Of a DNA stretch of 64,000 bases, positions 9,597 to 19,256 are shown piece after piece (the stretch's first letter is position 1; each line of letters begins with the position of its first letter). Source of the DNA: Mycolicibacterium rhodesiae (lineage in GTDB: Bacteria; Actinomycetota; Actinomycetes; Mycobacteriales; Mycobacteriaceae); the NCBI RefSeq assembly GCF_002086695.1, contig NZ_MVIH01000005.1, forward strand, positions 124,001 through 188,000, in the 5' to 3' direction. The notes beneath the pieces were generated by a model that saw nothing but the letters and a program-made list of their open reading frames with translations, was not told the DNA's origin and did not search any database. A program made the position numbers and the translations under genes.

Positions 9597-11314
9597 CCGA
9601 GCTGTCCAGGGCCCGCTACGCGGCGCTGTTCGGACCCACCACCGGTGACCGGATCCGGCTCGCCGACACCGACCTTCTCATCGAGATCACCGAGGATCGC
9701 AGCGGCGGCCCCGGCCTGGCCGGCGACGAGGCGGTGTTCGGCGGGGGCAAGGTGCTGCGTGAGTCGATGGGCCAAGGGCGCGCCACCCGCGCGGACGGTG
9801 CGCCGGACACCGTGATCACCGGCGCGGTGATCATCGATTACTGGGGAATCGTCAAGGCCGACATCGGGATTCGTGACGGGCGCATCGTCGGCATCGGCAA
9901 GGCCGGCAACCCCGACATCATGTCGGGTGTGCACCCCGACCTGGTGGTCGGCCCGTCCACGGAGATCATCGCAGGCAACGGGCGCATCGTCACCGCCGGG
10001 GCGATCGACTGTCACGTCCACCTGATCTGCCCGCAGATCATGGACGAGGCCATCGGCAGCGGCATCACCACGCTCGTGGCAGGCGGCACCGGGCCCGCGG
10101 AGGGCTCGAAAGCCACCACCGTCACCCCCGGCGCCTGGCATCTGGCCCGCATGCTGGAGTCGCTGGACCACTGGCCGCTCAACATCGCCCTGCTGGGCAA
10201 AGGCAACACCGTCAGCCACGAGGCGATGTGGGAGCAGTTGCGTTCGGGTGCAGCGGGTTTCAAGCTACACGAGGACTGGGGGACGACCCCGGCGGCGATC
10301 GACGCCTGCCTGACGGTGGCCGAGGCCGCCGGGGTGCAGGTCAACATCCATACCGACACCCTCAACGAGATGGGCTTCGTCGAGAACACCCTTGCTGCGA
10401 TCAAGGGTCGCAACATCCACGCGTATCACACCGAGGGCGCCGGCGGCGGACACGCACCGGACATCATCACCGTTGCGGCCGAGTCCAATGTGCTGCCCAG
10501 CTCGACCAATCCGACGAGGCCGCACACCGTCAACACCCTCGACGAGCACCTCGACATGCTGATGGTCTGCCATCACCTGAACCCCAGCGTCCCCGAGGAT
10601 CTGGCGTTCGCGGAGAGCCGCATCCGGCCGTCGACCATCGCCGCTGAGGACCTGCTGCACGACCTGGGCGCCATCTCGATGATCGGCAGCGACTCCCAGG
10701 CGATGGGTCGTATCGGTGAGGTGGTGCTGCGTACCTGGCAGACCGCCCATGTGATGAAGCGCCGCCGCGGCGCGCTGGAAGGCGATGGGGCCGCCGACAA
10801 TAACCGGGTGCGCCGCTACGTCGCGAAGTACACCATCTGCCCGGCGCTGGCCACCGGAATCGACCATGAGGTCGGCTCCGTGGAGGTGGGGAAGCTTGCC
10901 GACCTGGTGCTGTGGGAGCCGGCGTTCTTCGGGGTGCGCCCGCACGCGGTGCTCAAGGGCGGCATGATCGCCTGGGCGGCGATGGGCGACGCCAACGCGT
11001 CCATCCCGACTCCGCAGCCGGTGCTGCCCCGCTCGATGTTCGGCGCCGCACCCGCCGCTGCAGCCGCCACCTCGGTGCACTTCGTCGCCCCGCAGGCCAT
11101 CGAAGACGGGCTGGCCGACCGCATCGCGGTCAACCGAAAGCTGGTGCCGGTCGGCAATGTGCGCGCGATCGGCAAGGCGCAGATGCCGCTCAACGATGCG
11201 CAGCCTCGCATCGAGGTCGATCCCGACACGTTCACCGTCCGCATCGACGGCGAGGTGTGGGCCGAGCAGCCCGCCACGGAACTGCCGATGGCGCAACGGT
11301 ATTTCCTGTTCTGA
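9593..11314 (+). CDS. ureC: Urease alpha (catalytic) subunit
   Basis: 573 residues. Amidohydrolase-fold catalytic subunit with a dinuclear nickel centre: the HVH of [12 protein letters not shown], the carbamylated Lys in [12 protein letters not shown], His in NIHTDTLNE and [14 protein letters not shown], the flap Cys/His in [16 protein letters not shown] and the Asp in GSDSQAMGR are all present, so the enzyme should be active. It supplies ammonia from urea. Overlaps both neighbours (ureB by four bases, ureF by one), giving tight stoichiometric coupling. Confidence 0.98.
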   Translation: MTELSRARYAALFGPTTGDRIRLADTDLLIEITEDRSGGPGLAGDEAVFGGGKVLRESMGQGRATRADGAPDTVITGAVIIDYWGIVKADIGIRDGRIVGIGKAGNPDIMSGVHPDLVVGPSTEIIAGNGRIVTAGAIDCHVHLICPQIMDEAIGSGITTLVAGGTGPAEGSKATTVTPGAWHLARMLESLDHWPLNIALLGKGNTVSHEAMWEQLRSGAAGFKLHEDWGTTPAAIDACLTVAEAAGVQVNIHTDTLNEMGFVENTLAAIKGRNIHAYHTEGAGGGHAPDIITVAAESNVLPSSTNPTRPHTVNTLDEHLDMLMVCHHLNPSVPEDLAFAESRIRPSTIAAEDLLHDLGAISMIGSDSQAMGRIGEVVLRTWQTAHVMKRRRGALEGDGAADNNRVRRYVAKYTICPALATGIDHEVGSVEVGKLADLVLWEPAFFGVRPHAVLKGGMIAWAAMGDANASIPTPQPVLPRSMFGAAPAAAAATSVHFVAPQAIEDGLADRIAVNRKLVPVGNVRAIGKAQMPLNDAQPRIEVDPDTFTVRIDGEVWAEQPATELPMAQRYFLF

Positions 11315-11949
11315 TGTCGTCTCTCACCACGCTGCTGACCCTGGCCGACTCGCGGCTGCCGACCGGGGGCCACGTACATTCCGGCGGAGTCGAAGAAGCG
11401 GTCGCAAGCCGGTTGGTTATCGACTTGGACACGCTGGAGGCCTATCTGCGCCGCCGGATCCGTACCAGCGGGCTGGTGACGGCGTCGATCGCGGCCGCCG
11501 TGCACCGTGACGATCTCACCGTGGCCGACGCGGACGCCGAAACCGATGCGCGCACACCGGCACCCGCAGCGCGGCAGGCCTCCCGCGCGCAGGGCCGCGG
11601 ACTGCTGCGACTGGCGCGGCGGGTCTGGCCCGCACATGACTGGGAAGAGCTGGGCGCCCGCCCGCACCTGGCCGTGACTGCGGGCCGGGTCGGGGCGGTC
11701 AGCGGGCTCGCCCCCCAGCAGACCGCACTGTCGTTGGTGTACACCACGATGACCGGCACGGCCACCGCCGCGCAGCGGCTGCTCGCGCTCGACCCCGCCG
11801 ACGTCGCGGCGCTGACCTTCGGCCTCGCGCAGCTGTGCGAAGACACCGCCGACCTGGCCGCTGCGGGACCGGCCGATCTGTCCGATCCGCTGCTCGACGA
11901 GCTCGCGCAGCGGCATGCCCAACGCGAACGCCCGCTGTTCGTCTCCTGA
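11314..11949 (+). CDS. ureF: Urease accessory protein UreF
   Basis: 211 residues, all-helical. Part of the UreD-UreF-UreG complex that loads nickel and CO2 into apo-urease; UreF acts as a GTPase regulator of UreG. The start [25 protein letters not shown] shows the family N-terminal pattern (DSRLPTGG). ATG at 11314 overlaps the ureC stop by one base (TGATG). Divergent family, but position and N-terminus make the call safe. Confidence 0.93.
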   Translation: MSSLTTLLTLADSRLPTGGHVHSGGVEEAVASRLVIDLDTLEAYLRRRIRTSGLVTASIAAAVHRDDLTVADADAETDARTPAPAARQASRAQGRGLLRLARRVWPAHDWEELGARPHLAVTAGRVGAVSGLAPQQTALSLVYTTMTGTATAAQRLLALDPADVAALTFGLAQLCEDTADLAAAGPADLSDPLLDELAQRHAQRERPLFVS

Positions 11950-11959
11950 AAGTTGCTGT

Positions 11960-12640
11960 ATGCCTCCACATTTCATTGATGGTCAACCGCACGCCCATCC
12001 GGACCGGCCCAGGCGGACCCGGCAACCGGGGGAGCCGCTGCGGATCGGCATCGGCGGACCGGTCGGTTCGGGCAAGACCGCGCTGGTGGCCGCGCTGTGC
12101 CGCCAGCTGCGCGACGAACTGTCGCTCGCGGTGTTGACCAACGACATCTACACCACCGAGGACGCCGACTTCCTGCGCCGCCACGCGGTGCTGCCCGACG
12201 ACCGGATCGCCGCCGTGCAGACCGGCGGCTGCCCGCACACCGCGATCCGCGACGACATCACCGCCAACCTCGACGCCATCGACGACTTGATCGCCGGGCA
12301 CGACGACCTGGACCTGATCCTGGTGGAATCCGGGGGCGACAACCTGACGGCGACGTTCTCCTCCGGTCTGGTGGACGTTCAGATCTTCGTCGTCGACGTG
12401 GCCGGGGGAGACAAGGTGCCGCGCAAAGGCGGGCCGGGGGTGACGTTCTCGGATCTGTTGGTGGTCAACAAGACCGACCTGGCTCCGCTGGTGGGCGCCG
12501 ACTTGGAGGTGATGCGCCGCGATGCGGCCAAGGTCCGCGAGGGCCGGCCCACGGAGTTGATCTCGCTGACCGAAGATCCAGCAGCGTCCCGGGTCCTCGA
12601 TTGGGTGCGCGAGCAGCTGCGCGTCAACCAACTCACCTGA
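11960..12640 (+). CDS. ureG: Urease accessory GTPase UreG
   Basis: 226 residues. SIMIBI-class GTPase that drives nickel insertion: P-loop GGPVGSGKT, the nickel-binding CPH motif in [23 protein letters not shown] and the guanine specificity motif NKTD. A His-rich N-terminus ([17 protein letters not shown]) may bind extra nickel, useful because no ureE is present in the cluster. The ATG at 11960 follows GAAAG at suitable distance; an upstream in-frame ATG at 11915 would overlap ureF more deeply. Confidence 0.96.
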   Translation: MPPHFIDGQPHAHPDRPRRTRQPGEPLRIGIGGPVGSGKTALVAALCRQLRDELSLAVLTNDIYTTEDADFLRRHAVLPDDRIAAVQTGGCPHTAIRDDITANLDAIDDLIAGHDDLDLILVESGGDNLTATFSSGLVDVQIFVVDVAGGDKVPRKGGPGVTFSDLLVVNKTDLAPLVGADLEVMRRDAAKVREGRPTELISLTEDPAASRVLDWVREQLRVNQLT

Positions 12641-12646
12641 GCCGCA

Positions 12647-13279
12647 ATGCGTTCTGATGTCGTGGTGGTGGCGCAGCCGGGACGGCTGCCTCGCATCGAA
12701 TGCCGTGGGGCCCTGGCGGCCCGGCACACCGAACCCGACACCGTGCACCTGGTGTCCGCGGCGGCGACTCCGCTGGGCGGGGACGTCATCTCGATCCGCA
12801 TCGTCGTCGAACCTGGTGCGCTGCTGCGGCTGCGCAGTGCCGCCGCGACCGTCGCGCTGCCCGGGGCCGCCACCACCGATTCACATGCGTGCTGGCAGAT
12901 AGAGGCCTGCGGTGAGCTCGACATCGACCCGGAGCCGACGATTGTGGCCGCCAACGCCAGACATGTCAGCGAGCTCACGGTCGGCCTGGGTGATGCGAGC
13001 CGACTGCGGATCCGGGAACGCGTGCAGATCGGTAGAACCGGTGAGCGCGAAGGGTTTTGGAGCGGCGCCATGCGGGCAGACGTGGCAGGCGCGCCGCTGC
13101 TGAGGCACCGTGTGGAACTCGGGCCGTCGTCGGTGGCCGACGATGCGCTCGGCACTCCGTTGGCCTGTGTGAGCGAGTTGCGCTACCCAGAGCCCGCCAC
13201 CGACGCCGCGGGAGTCACCCTCGCGCTGGCGGCCGGCGGCAGTCTGTCGACGTGGCAGGGGCAGCGACTCTACTCATGA
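12647..13279 (+). CDS. ureD: Urease accessory protein UreD
   Basis: 210 residues, UreD/UreH family scaffold protein that binds urease and UreF during metallocentre assembly. Conserved stretches PLGGDVISIRIVVEPGALLRLRSAAAT and ERVQIGRTGEREGFWSG are visible. Mycobacterial UreD is shorter than the enterobacterial form (about 270), so this length is normal. It is last in the operon and runs convergently into the sensor kinase, overlapping its end by 10 bases. Confidence 0.92.
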   Translation: MRSDVVVVAQPGRLPRIECRGALAARHTEPDTVHLVSAAATPLGGDVISIRIVVEPGALLRLRSAAATVALPGAATTDSHACWQIEACGELDIDPEPTIVAANARHVSELTVGLGDASRLRIRERVQIGRTGEREGFWSGAMRADVAGAPLLRHRVELGPSSVADDALGTPLACVSELRYPEPATDAAGVTLALAAGGSLSTWQGQRLYS

Positions 13280-14649
13280 CGCCCGGCCAGGGTGAGGACG
13301 AGGCGGGCGCCACCCAGCGGGCTGGTGGTCAATGACGCTGTGCCGCCGTGCAATTCCGCCTGCTGGGCCACCAGCGCCAGTCCGAGTCCGGACCCGGACC
13401 GCGACGCGGTCGAGCCGCGGGAGAACCGCTCGAACACCGCGGTCCGTTCGTCTTCGGGAACCCCGCTGCCGTCGTCGTCGACGGTGATCTGGACGCCGTC
13501 GGCCGAACTGGACACCGACAGCTGAACCTCGGTGGCCCCGCCGTGCTTGACCGCGTTCGCGATCGCGTTGTCGATCACCAGTCGCAGGCCTACCGGCAGT
13601 CCGACCATCAGCACCGCGGGCGACGGCACCAGCGACACCTTCAGGTCGCGGTAGATGCGTTCGGCGTCGTGTGCGGCGCGGTCGAGCAGTTCGGTCACGT
13701 CGAACGGCACGAAGTCCGCGGCCGTGGTCAGCTCGCCCTGGGCCAGCCGCTCCAGCGCGGTCAGCGTGGCCTCGATGCGACTCTGGGTCCGGATGACGTC
13801 GCTGATGACCTCATTGCGCTGTTCGGGTGCGAGGTCGAGGGTGGAGAGCACCTCGAGGTTGGTGCGCATGGCTGTCAGCGGGGTGCGCAACTCGTGGGAG
13901 GCGACGGCCGCGAAGTCCCTGGCGGATTCCAGTGCCGCCCTGGTGCGATCCTGCTCGTCGCCGATGCGGGCCAGCATGCCTTCGACCGCCTCGGCGATCT
14001 CCACGGCTTCCTTGACGCCGCGCACCTGGACCTCGTCGGGGTTGGACTGGGCGTTGATCGCGCGGGCCTGCTGGGCGAGCACCCGGAACGGGTTGATCAT
14101 GATCAGCGAGATCAGCCAGCCCACCACGATGGTGCCTGCGATGACCCCCGCACAGATCAACAGCACGCGCAGATGCAGTTCGGCGATCCGCCGCTGGGTC
14201 TCGGCCAGGGGAGCGCCCAGCGCGATCGTGGCACCGCCGACGGCGAACGTCCGCACCCGGTACTCGACGCCGTCGATCGTGGTGTTGGCGTAACCGTTGC
14301 CCAGCTCGGGCAGCACCACGTCGGGCGGTACCGACATCGCCATCGCGCCGACCCGGATCGTGCGCACCAGATTGCCGTCGGGCGTGGGTGTCCCGACCCC
14401 GCCGGGCGCGGAGGTGTTCAGCAGCGAGCTGACGTCGCCGAGGCTGCTGACCGAGTCCAGCCGGCGGTCCAGCTGGCTGTACTGGTCGTTGGTGACACCC
14501 AGCCACACCCATGTGCCCAGTGTGAGTACCAGGATCACGACGGAGAACGCCGCGACGATCACGATCGTGCGCAGCGACAGCATCCGGGTAGGGAGCCGCT
14601 GCAGCACGCGGTAGACGATCTCGTCGGGCTTCACGACCACGCCGACCAC
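13270..14649 (-). CDS. PrrB-like sensor histidine kinase (orphan)
   Basis: 459 residues, inner membrane. Two membrane helices (about 28-52 and 160-183) flank an extracytoplasmic sensor domain; then HAMP (about 184-236), HisKA with H-box SHELRTPLTA (His252) and HATPase_c (N-box DNAIANAVKHGG, G-boxes DDDGSGVPEDE and GSGLGLALV). The HAMP-to-kinase part closely resembles M. tuberculosis PrrB (FAAVxSHELRTPLTAMRTNLEVLSTLDL recalled from memory). Unlike prrAB there is no response regulator beside it, so it is an orphan paralogue. The GTG start at 14649 is uncertain; a GTG at 14634 is equally possible. Confidence 0.88.
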   Translation of the reverse strand: MVGVVVKPDEIVYRVLQRLPTRMLSLRTIVIVAAFSVVILVLTLGTWVWLGVTNDQYSQLDRRLDSVSSLGDVSSLLNTSAPGGVGTPTPDGNLVRTIRVGAMAMSVPPDVVLPELGNGYANTTIDGVEYRVRTFAVGGATIALGAPLAETQRRIAELHLRVLLICAGVIAGTIVVGWLISLIMINPFRVLAQQARAINAQSNPDEVQVRGVKEAVEIAEAVEGMLARIGDEQDRTRAALESARDFAAVASHELRTPLTAMRTNLEVLSTLDLAPEQRNEVISDVIRTQSRIEATLTALERLAQGELTTAADFVPFDVTELLDRAAHDAERIYRDLKVSLVPSPAVLMVGLPVGLRLVIDNAIANAVKHGGATEVQLSVSSSADGVQITVDDDGSGVPEDERTAVFERFSRGSTASRSGSGLGLALVAQQAELHGGTASLTTSPLGGARLVLTLAGRHE

Positions 14650-14695
14650 CTTAGGGTGCAGCGTGCGACGAACGTGGGACCGCGCCGGGGCGCGG

Positions 14696-15085
14696 CTAGA
14701 CCACGCCGGGTGCCAGCGGGCGCTGAATCAGACCGCAGCGGTTGCGGAAATCGGTCGACGGCTGGCGGATGCCATCGAGCTCGGCGCGGATCTGCGGGTT
14801 GGCGTCGAGATACTGCTGCGTCTGCGTCTTGACCTGATCCTTCGGCAGGCCCTGCAGGCCGGTGAAGAAACCGTTGACGTCCGGGTGCGTGAACAGGTAG
14901 TTCGACATCGCCGCCGACACTCCCGCCATGATTCCGGTCATGTCCGCGGTGGTGCAGTTGGGCGGCGGGTCCGCCGCGGCCGGGCCTGCCAAGATCACCG
15001 AAGCCGGGCCGGCCACGCTGAGCAACACCGCGCCGGCGCCGATCGCTGCCGCAGCCGCGCGACGCACGGAACGATTGGATGTCAT
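14696..15085 (-). CDS. Exported haem-binding (MHB/hemophore-related) protein
   Basis: 129 residues with a Sec signal peptide (Arg-rich start, hydrophobic AAAAIGAGAVLLSVAGPASVILA, cleavage after AAA in PAAADPP). The mature part of about 90 residues is helical with one Cys near each end (PNCTTADM and RNRCGL) and the hP-x-vn-xF pattern HPDVNGFFTGL, matching the mycobacterial haem-binding domain seen in Rv0203-like proteins. Role inferred: binding or relaying haem at the cell surface. It lies between the orphan kinase and ndh on the same strand and fits the iron theme of this window, but no iron box was found upstream. Confidence 0.8.
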   Translation of the reverse strand: MTSNRSVRRAAAAAIGAGAVLLSVAGPASVILAGPAAADPPPNCTTADMTGIMAGVSAAMSNYLFTHPDVNGFFTGLQGLPKDQVKTQTQQYLDANPQIRAELDGIRQPSTDFRNRCGLIQRPLAPGVV

Positions 15086-15195
15086 CGAGCCCCCTTGTAG
15101 TCAGACTGTCGTCGCCGATCATGCTAAGGCAGCCGGTGCCTGAACACGCTCATTTCGCCTGCGCTCACGGGCAACTCCCAGTAGCGCAGGCGCGG

Positions 15196-16566
15196 TCAGC
15201 TGGCGGCTTTCTCGTCCTCGACGGTGGCCGCGATCTCCTCGAGTTGCTCGATCCTGGTGCGCGCGTAGGCCTGCTGCTCGGTGATCGTCAGCTGCCCGCG
15301 GTGGCTTCCGATGAACGTGCTGATCCACGACAACGACGTGGTGAGCCGTGCCTTGAACCCGACCAGGTAGATCAGGTGCAGGAACAGCCACGCCAGCCAG
15401 GCGATGAAACCGCCGAATTCGATCTTGCCGACCTTGGCCACCGCCGAGTACCGCGACACCGTGGCCATCGAGCCCTTGTCGAAGTACTGGAACGGCTCAC
15501 GGGCCGCCGGGTCGGCGCCCTTCAGTTCGGCCTTGATCAGCTTGGCTGCGTACTTGGCGCCCTGGATGGCGCCCTGCGCCATACCGGGAACACCCTCGAC
15601 GAACGCCATGTCGCCGACCACGAACACGTTCGGGTTGCCCGGAACGGTGAGGTCGGGCAGCACCTTGACCCGGCCGGCCCGGTCGATCTCGGCGCCGGAC
15701 TGGTCGGCGATGATCTTGCCCAGCGGGCTGGCCGACACGCCGGCCGACCACACCTTGGTCGCGCATTCGATGCGGTCGAGGCTGCCGTCACCGCGCTTGA
15801 CGGTGATGCCGTTGCGGTCGACGTCGGTGACCATCGCGCCGAGCTGGATTTCCACGCCCAGCTTCTCCAGCCGGTCGGCGGCCTTCTTGCCGAGCTTCTC
15901 GCCCATCGGCGGCAGCACCGCCGGGGCGGCGTCCAGCAGGATGACCCGGGCCCGGGTGGAGTCGATGTGGCGGAACGCACCCTTGAGGGTGTGGTCGGCG
16001 AGTTCGGCGATCTGCCCGGCCATCTCCACACCCGTGGGGCCGGCGCCGACGACGACGAAGGTCAACAGCTTCTCCCGGCGCACCGGGTCGCTCGACCGCT
16101 CGGCCTGCTCGAAAGCGCCCAAAATGCGTCCGCGCAGTTCCAGGGCGTCGTCGATGGTCTTCATGCCGGGCGCCCACTCGGCGAAGTGGTCATTGCCGAA
16201 GTAGGACTGGCCCGCCCCGGCGGCGACGATCAGGGTGTCGTACGGGGTGCGGTAGGTGTGGCCGAGCAGGATCGAGTCGACGGTCTTGTTGGCCAGGTCG
16301 ACGTTGGTGACCTCGCCGAGCAGAACCTGGCAATTCTGCTGATCGCGCAGCACCACGCGGGTCGGCGGGGCGATCTCGCCTTCCGAGATGATGCCCGTCG
16401 CCACCTGGTACAGCAGCGGCTGGAACAGGTGGTGGGTGGTCTTGGCGATGAGCTTGATGTCGACGTCGGCGCGTTTCAGCTGCTTGGCGGCATTCAGGCC
16501 GCCGAATCCCGAACCGATGATGACGACCTTGTGCTTATCCGATGGGGTGGCACCGGGGTGGGTCAT
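15196..16566 (-). CDS. ndh: Type II NADH:quinone dehydrogenase (NDH-2)
   Basis: 456 residues. Peripheral membrane flavoenzyme passing electrons from NADH to menaquinone without proton pumping; the main NADH oxidase of mycobacteria. Two Rossmann motifs are present: FAD-binding GSGFGG at 18-23 and NAD-binding VVGAGPTGVEMAG near 173. The end of the FAD domain (NVFVVGDMAF) is also seen. Near residues 375-405 a hydrophobic segment (FIAWLAWLFLHLIYLVGF) anchors it to the membrane. Length and order match Rv1854c. Confidence 0.96.
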   Translation of the reverse strand: MTHPGATPSDKHKVVIIGSGFGGLNAAKQLKRADVDIKLIAKTTHHLFQPLLYQVATGIISEGEIAPPTRVVLRDQQNCQVLLGEVTNVDLANKTVDSILLGHTYRTPYDTLIVAAGAGQSYFGNDHFAEWAPGMKTIDDALELRGRILGAFEQAERSSDPVRREKLLTFVVVGAGPTGVEMAGQIAELADHTLKGAFRHIDSTRARVILLDAAPAVLPPMGEKLGKKAADRLEKLGVEIQLGAMVTDVDRNGITVKRGDGSLDRIECATKVWSAGVSASPLGKIIADQSGAEIDRAGRVKVLPDLTVPGNPNVFVVGDMAFVEGVPGMAQGAIQGAKYAAKLIKAELKGADPAAREPFQYFDKGSMATVSRYSAVAKVGKIEFGGFIAWLAWLFLHLIYLVGFKARLTTSLSWISTFIGSHRGQLTITEQQAYARTRIEQLEEIAATVEDEKAAS

Positions 16567-16674
16567 TTCTGCTCCTCAACGACTTGCACAGGACACCTAC
16601 TACGGTAGTCGCCCGGGCAACGGGTTTCGCACCCATACCCGGGCCAATCGGGTGATGTGGACCACCTATGGGGG

Positions 16675-17604
16675 CTACCCGCCGAGCAGCGGGCGCACGG
16701 CCTCCGCGACGGCGGTGATTCGGCCGGGGTGGTAACCGTCCAGGTGGGTGACCGGGCTGAGGATGACGCCGTCGACGCCGGCGTCGAGCACCTTGGTCTT
16801 GATCTGGTCGGCGATCTGCTCGGGCGGTCCCCAGACCGCGCGCTGTTTGACGTCGGCGGGGACGAAGTCTTCGGTGACGTTCTCGTCGATCAGCCCGAAG
16901 ACGAGCATGCTGGTCTCGAGCGTGCTCGGGTCGCGGCCGATCTTCTCGCACTCCTCGTTCTTCACCTGGATCTTGCGGGCGAGCTCGTCGAAGCCGCAGA
17001 CCAGATTGAGGTGGTCGAAGTGCTTGGCCGCCAACGGAATTGTCTTCTTCTCACCGGTCCCGCCGATCATCAGCGGGATGTGGTCGCGGAAGCGGGGGTT
17101 GGCGAACGCCTCCTTGGTGCGGTAGTACGTGCCGTCCACCGTGACCCGCTCGCCCTCGAGCATCGGCAGGATGATCTCCAACGCCTCGTGGAGCTTGTTG
17201 AACCGGTCGGTGAAGGTGCCGAACTCATAACCCAGCGAGTCGTGTTCGAGTTCGAACCAGCCGGTGCCGATGCCCAGGATCGCCCGGCCCTGGCTGATCA
17301 CGTCGAGGGTGGTGATGGCCTTGGCCAGCAGCGTGGGGTTGCGGTAGGTGTTGCCGGTCACCAGCGTGCCCAATTGCACCCGCTGCGTGGCGTTCGCCAG
17401 CGCACCCAGCGTGGTGTAGGCCTCCAGCATGGGCTCCTCGGGAGCGCCGAGGTTGGGGAGTTGATAGAGGTGGTCCATCACGAACACCGCGTCGGCGCCG
17501 GCCGCTTCCGCCTCCTGGGCCTGCGCGATGACCGTCGGGAACAACTCCGGAATCCCGGTGCCGTACGAGAAATTGGGGATCTGGATCCCGAGTCGAATCG
17601 TCAC
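16675..17604 (-). CDS. LLM-class F420-dependent oxidoreductase (Rv1855c-like)
   Basis: 309 residues, luciferase-like (beta/alpha)8 barrel. Family marks: LGIQIPNFSYG start, VFVMDHLYQ, LGTLVTGNTYRNPTLLAKAITTLDVISQGRAILGIGTGWFE and a late IADQIKTKVLDAGVDGVILSP. Proteins of this type in mycobacteria use coenzyme F420 for hydride transfer; the substrate is unknown. Located between ndh and the SDR gene on the same strand, 48 bases after the latter, probably co-transcribed with it. Confidence 0.88.
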   Translation of the reverse strand: MTIRLGIQIPNFSYGTGIPELFPTVIAQAQEAEAAGADAVFVMDHLYQLPNLGAPEEPMLEAYTTLGALANATQRVQLGTLVTGNTYRNPTLLAKAITTLDVISQGRAILGIGTGWFELEHDSLGYEFGTFTDRFNKLHEALEIILPMLEGERVTVDGTYYRTKEAFANPRFRDHIPLMIGGTGEKKTIPLAAKHFDHLNLVCGFDELARKIQVKNEECEKIGRDPSTLETSMLVFGLIDENVTEDFVPADVKQRAVWGPPEQIADQIKTKVLDAGVDGVILSPVTHLDGYHPGRITAVAEAVRPLLGG

Positions 17605-17652
17605 GGACTCGACGTTAGTCCCCGCCGGCGAACTTCAGGTGAACCGAACCGA

Positions 17653-18324
17653 TCAGCCGAAGTTGGCGAGCGCGCCCCGGCCGACGTGCACGGTCTGGCC
17701 GGTGATGTGCCGGGCCGCGGGCGTGGTCAGGAACAGTGCGAGGCGGGCGATCTCGGCTGCCACCGACGGCGGGGTGCTGGACCGCCCGTCGTAGGACGGC
17801 TCGGCGCTGCGGCCGCACGCCACGGTGTTGACGGTGATGCCGCGGGTACCGAAGTAATCCGCTTGTCCCGCAGTCCAATTCGACAGCGCGGCCTTGACTG
17901 CGGCATCGGCGCCGCCGTCGCGGGGATTGTCGGGCACCACGGTGACGATCGAACCGCCCGAACGCAGGTGATCGCCGATGTTCTGCACCAGCAGCACCGC
18001 GGACAGGACGGTGGCGTCCAGTGCGGCCCGCCAGGCCTTCGCGGTGTCGCTCAAGCTGAAGGTGCGGGGGTCGCCGCCGACCCAGGCGGGTGCGGGCACG
18101 TGGACGATGGTGTCCAGGTGGTGCGGGAACTCGCTGCGCAGTCCACCGAGGGTCTCCGCGTCGGTGGCGTCGCACACGATCGCGTCGACGTCGAGTTCCT
18201 TGGCGGCCACCTCGAGATCATCGCGGCGTGCCCCGCTGATGACGACCTTGTGGCCGGCGTCGCGAAAACCTTCCGCAATCGTCCGACCCAGTTCGGTGTC
18301 ACCTCCGGTGACCAGCACGTCCAT
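17653..18324 (-). CDS. SDR-fold protein lacking the catalytic Tyr (Rv1856c-like)
   Basis: 223 residues, short-chain dehydrogenase fold. Rossmann start [20 protein letters not shown] carries TGxxxxLG with the usual glycine pattern, and the NxxA/S-strand region is recognisable ([11 protein letters not shown]). In the place of the YxxxK active site the sequence reads [11 protein letters not shown]: Lys is kept but Tyr is replaced by Asp. The fold is therefore secure but ordinary SDR chemistry is doubtful. Pairs with the downstream F420-type oxidoreductase gene. Confidence 0.82.
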   Translation of the reverse strand: MDVLVTGGDTELGRTIAEGFRDAGHKVVISGARRDDLEVAAKELDVDAIVCDATDAETLGGLRSEFPHHLDTIVHVPAPAWVGGDPRTFSLSDTAKAWRAALDATVLSAVLLVQNIGDHLRSGGSIVTVVPDNPRDGGADAAVKAALSNWTAGQADYFGTRGITVNTVACGRSAEPSYDGRSSTPPSVAAEIARLALFLTTPAARHITGQTVHVGRGALANFG

Positions 18325-18440
18325 CCCGTCAACCTCCTTGTTGGATTACGGCGAAATGTTACTGGACGGTAGCTAAAGAGGCCAATGCCGCGCCGACACG
18401 ATCCGGACACGACATCGCGTTTCGCCCTAGGGTGTGTCGG

Positions 18441-19256
18441 GTGAAGCGCAGCCGGGCGCACCGGACGCAGCCGCCGCTGCCGCGGTGGGTCTATGTGCCC
18501 GCAGTGCTCGGCGCGGCCTTCGTGGTGCTGCCCCTGGCGGCGATGGCGGTCAAGGTCGACTGGGCCGACTTCTGGTCCCTGATCAGCAGTCATGCGTCCC
18601 AGGCCGCGCTGCTGCTGAGCCTGCGCACCGCGGCGGCCAGCACGGCGATGTGCCTGATCCTGGGTGTGCCGATGGCACTGGTGCTGGCCCGCAACGACGG
18701 CCGGATCGTGCGGGCGTTGCGACCGCTGATCCTGTTGCCGCTGGTGCTGCCGCCGGTGGTGGGCGGTATCGCGTTGTTGTACGCCTTCGGCAGGCTCGGC
18801 CTGCTGGGCAGCTATCTGGAGGCGGCGGGCATCCGGATCGCATTCACCACCACCGCTGTGGTGCTGGCGCAGACGTTCGTCTCGCTGCCCTTCCTGGTGA
18901 TCGCGCTGGAGGGCGCGGCCCGCACCGCGGGCGCCGACTACGACATCGTCGCCGCGACGCTCGGGGCGAGGCCGGCAACTGTGTGGTGGCGGGTGACGTT
19001 GCCGCTCCTGATGCCCGGGCTGGTCTCCGGGGCGGTGCTGGCCTTCGCCCGCTCGCTCGGCGAGTTCGGGGCCACGCTGACCTTCGCCGGCTCGCGGCAG
19101 GGGGTGACCAGGACGTTGCCGCTGGAGATCTATCTGCAACGGGAGAGCGACGCCGATGCGGCGGTGGCGTTGTCGCTGCTGCTGGTCGTCGTCGCGGCAG
19201 TGGTGGTGTTGGGCCTCGGTGCCCGACGGCTGTCCGGCTGGACCGGCAGTGGCTGA
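18441..19256 (+). CDS. modB: Molybdate ABC transporter permease
   Basis: 271 residues, five to six membrane helices. BPD_transp_1 permease of the ModB type; the EAA loop reads [41 protein letters not shown] and the end [19 protein letters not shown] is characteristic of ModB/CysT permeases. Imports molybdate with ModC. GTG start at 18441. In M. tuberculosis modA (binding protein) precedes it; here the preceding gene on the other strand ends the interval and no modA is present, so the binding protein must be elsewhere or absent. Confidence 0.92.
   Translation: MKRSRAHRTQPPLPRWVYVPAVLGAAFVVLPLAAMAVKVDWADFWSLISSHASQAALLLSLRTAAASTAMCLILGVPMALVLARNDGRIVRALRPLILLPLVLPPVVGGIALLYAFGRLGLLGSYLEAAGIRIAFTTTAVVLAQTFVSLPFLVIALEGAARTAGADYDIVAATLGARPATVWWRVTLPLLMPGLVSGAVLAFARSLGEFGATLTFAGSRQGVTRTLPLEIYLQRESDADAAVALSLLLVVVAAVVVLGLGARRLSGWTGSG

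Noticed and set aside
18325..18440. Possible remnant of modA
   Set aside because: The interval is too short and no binding-protein-like sequence is readable in any frame.
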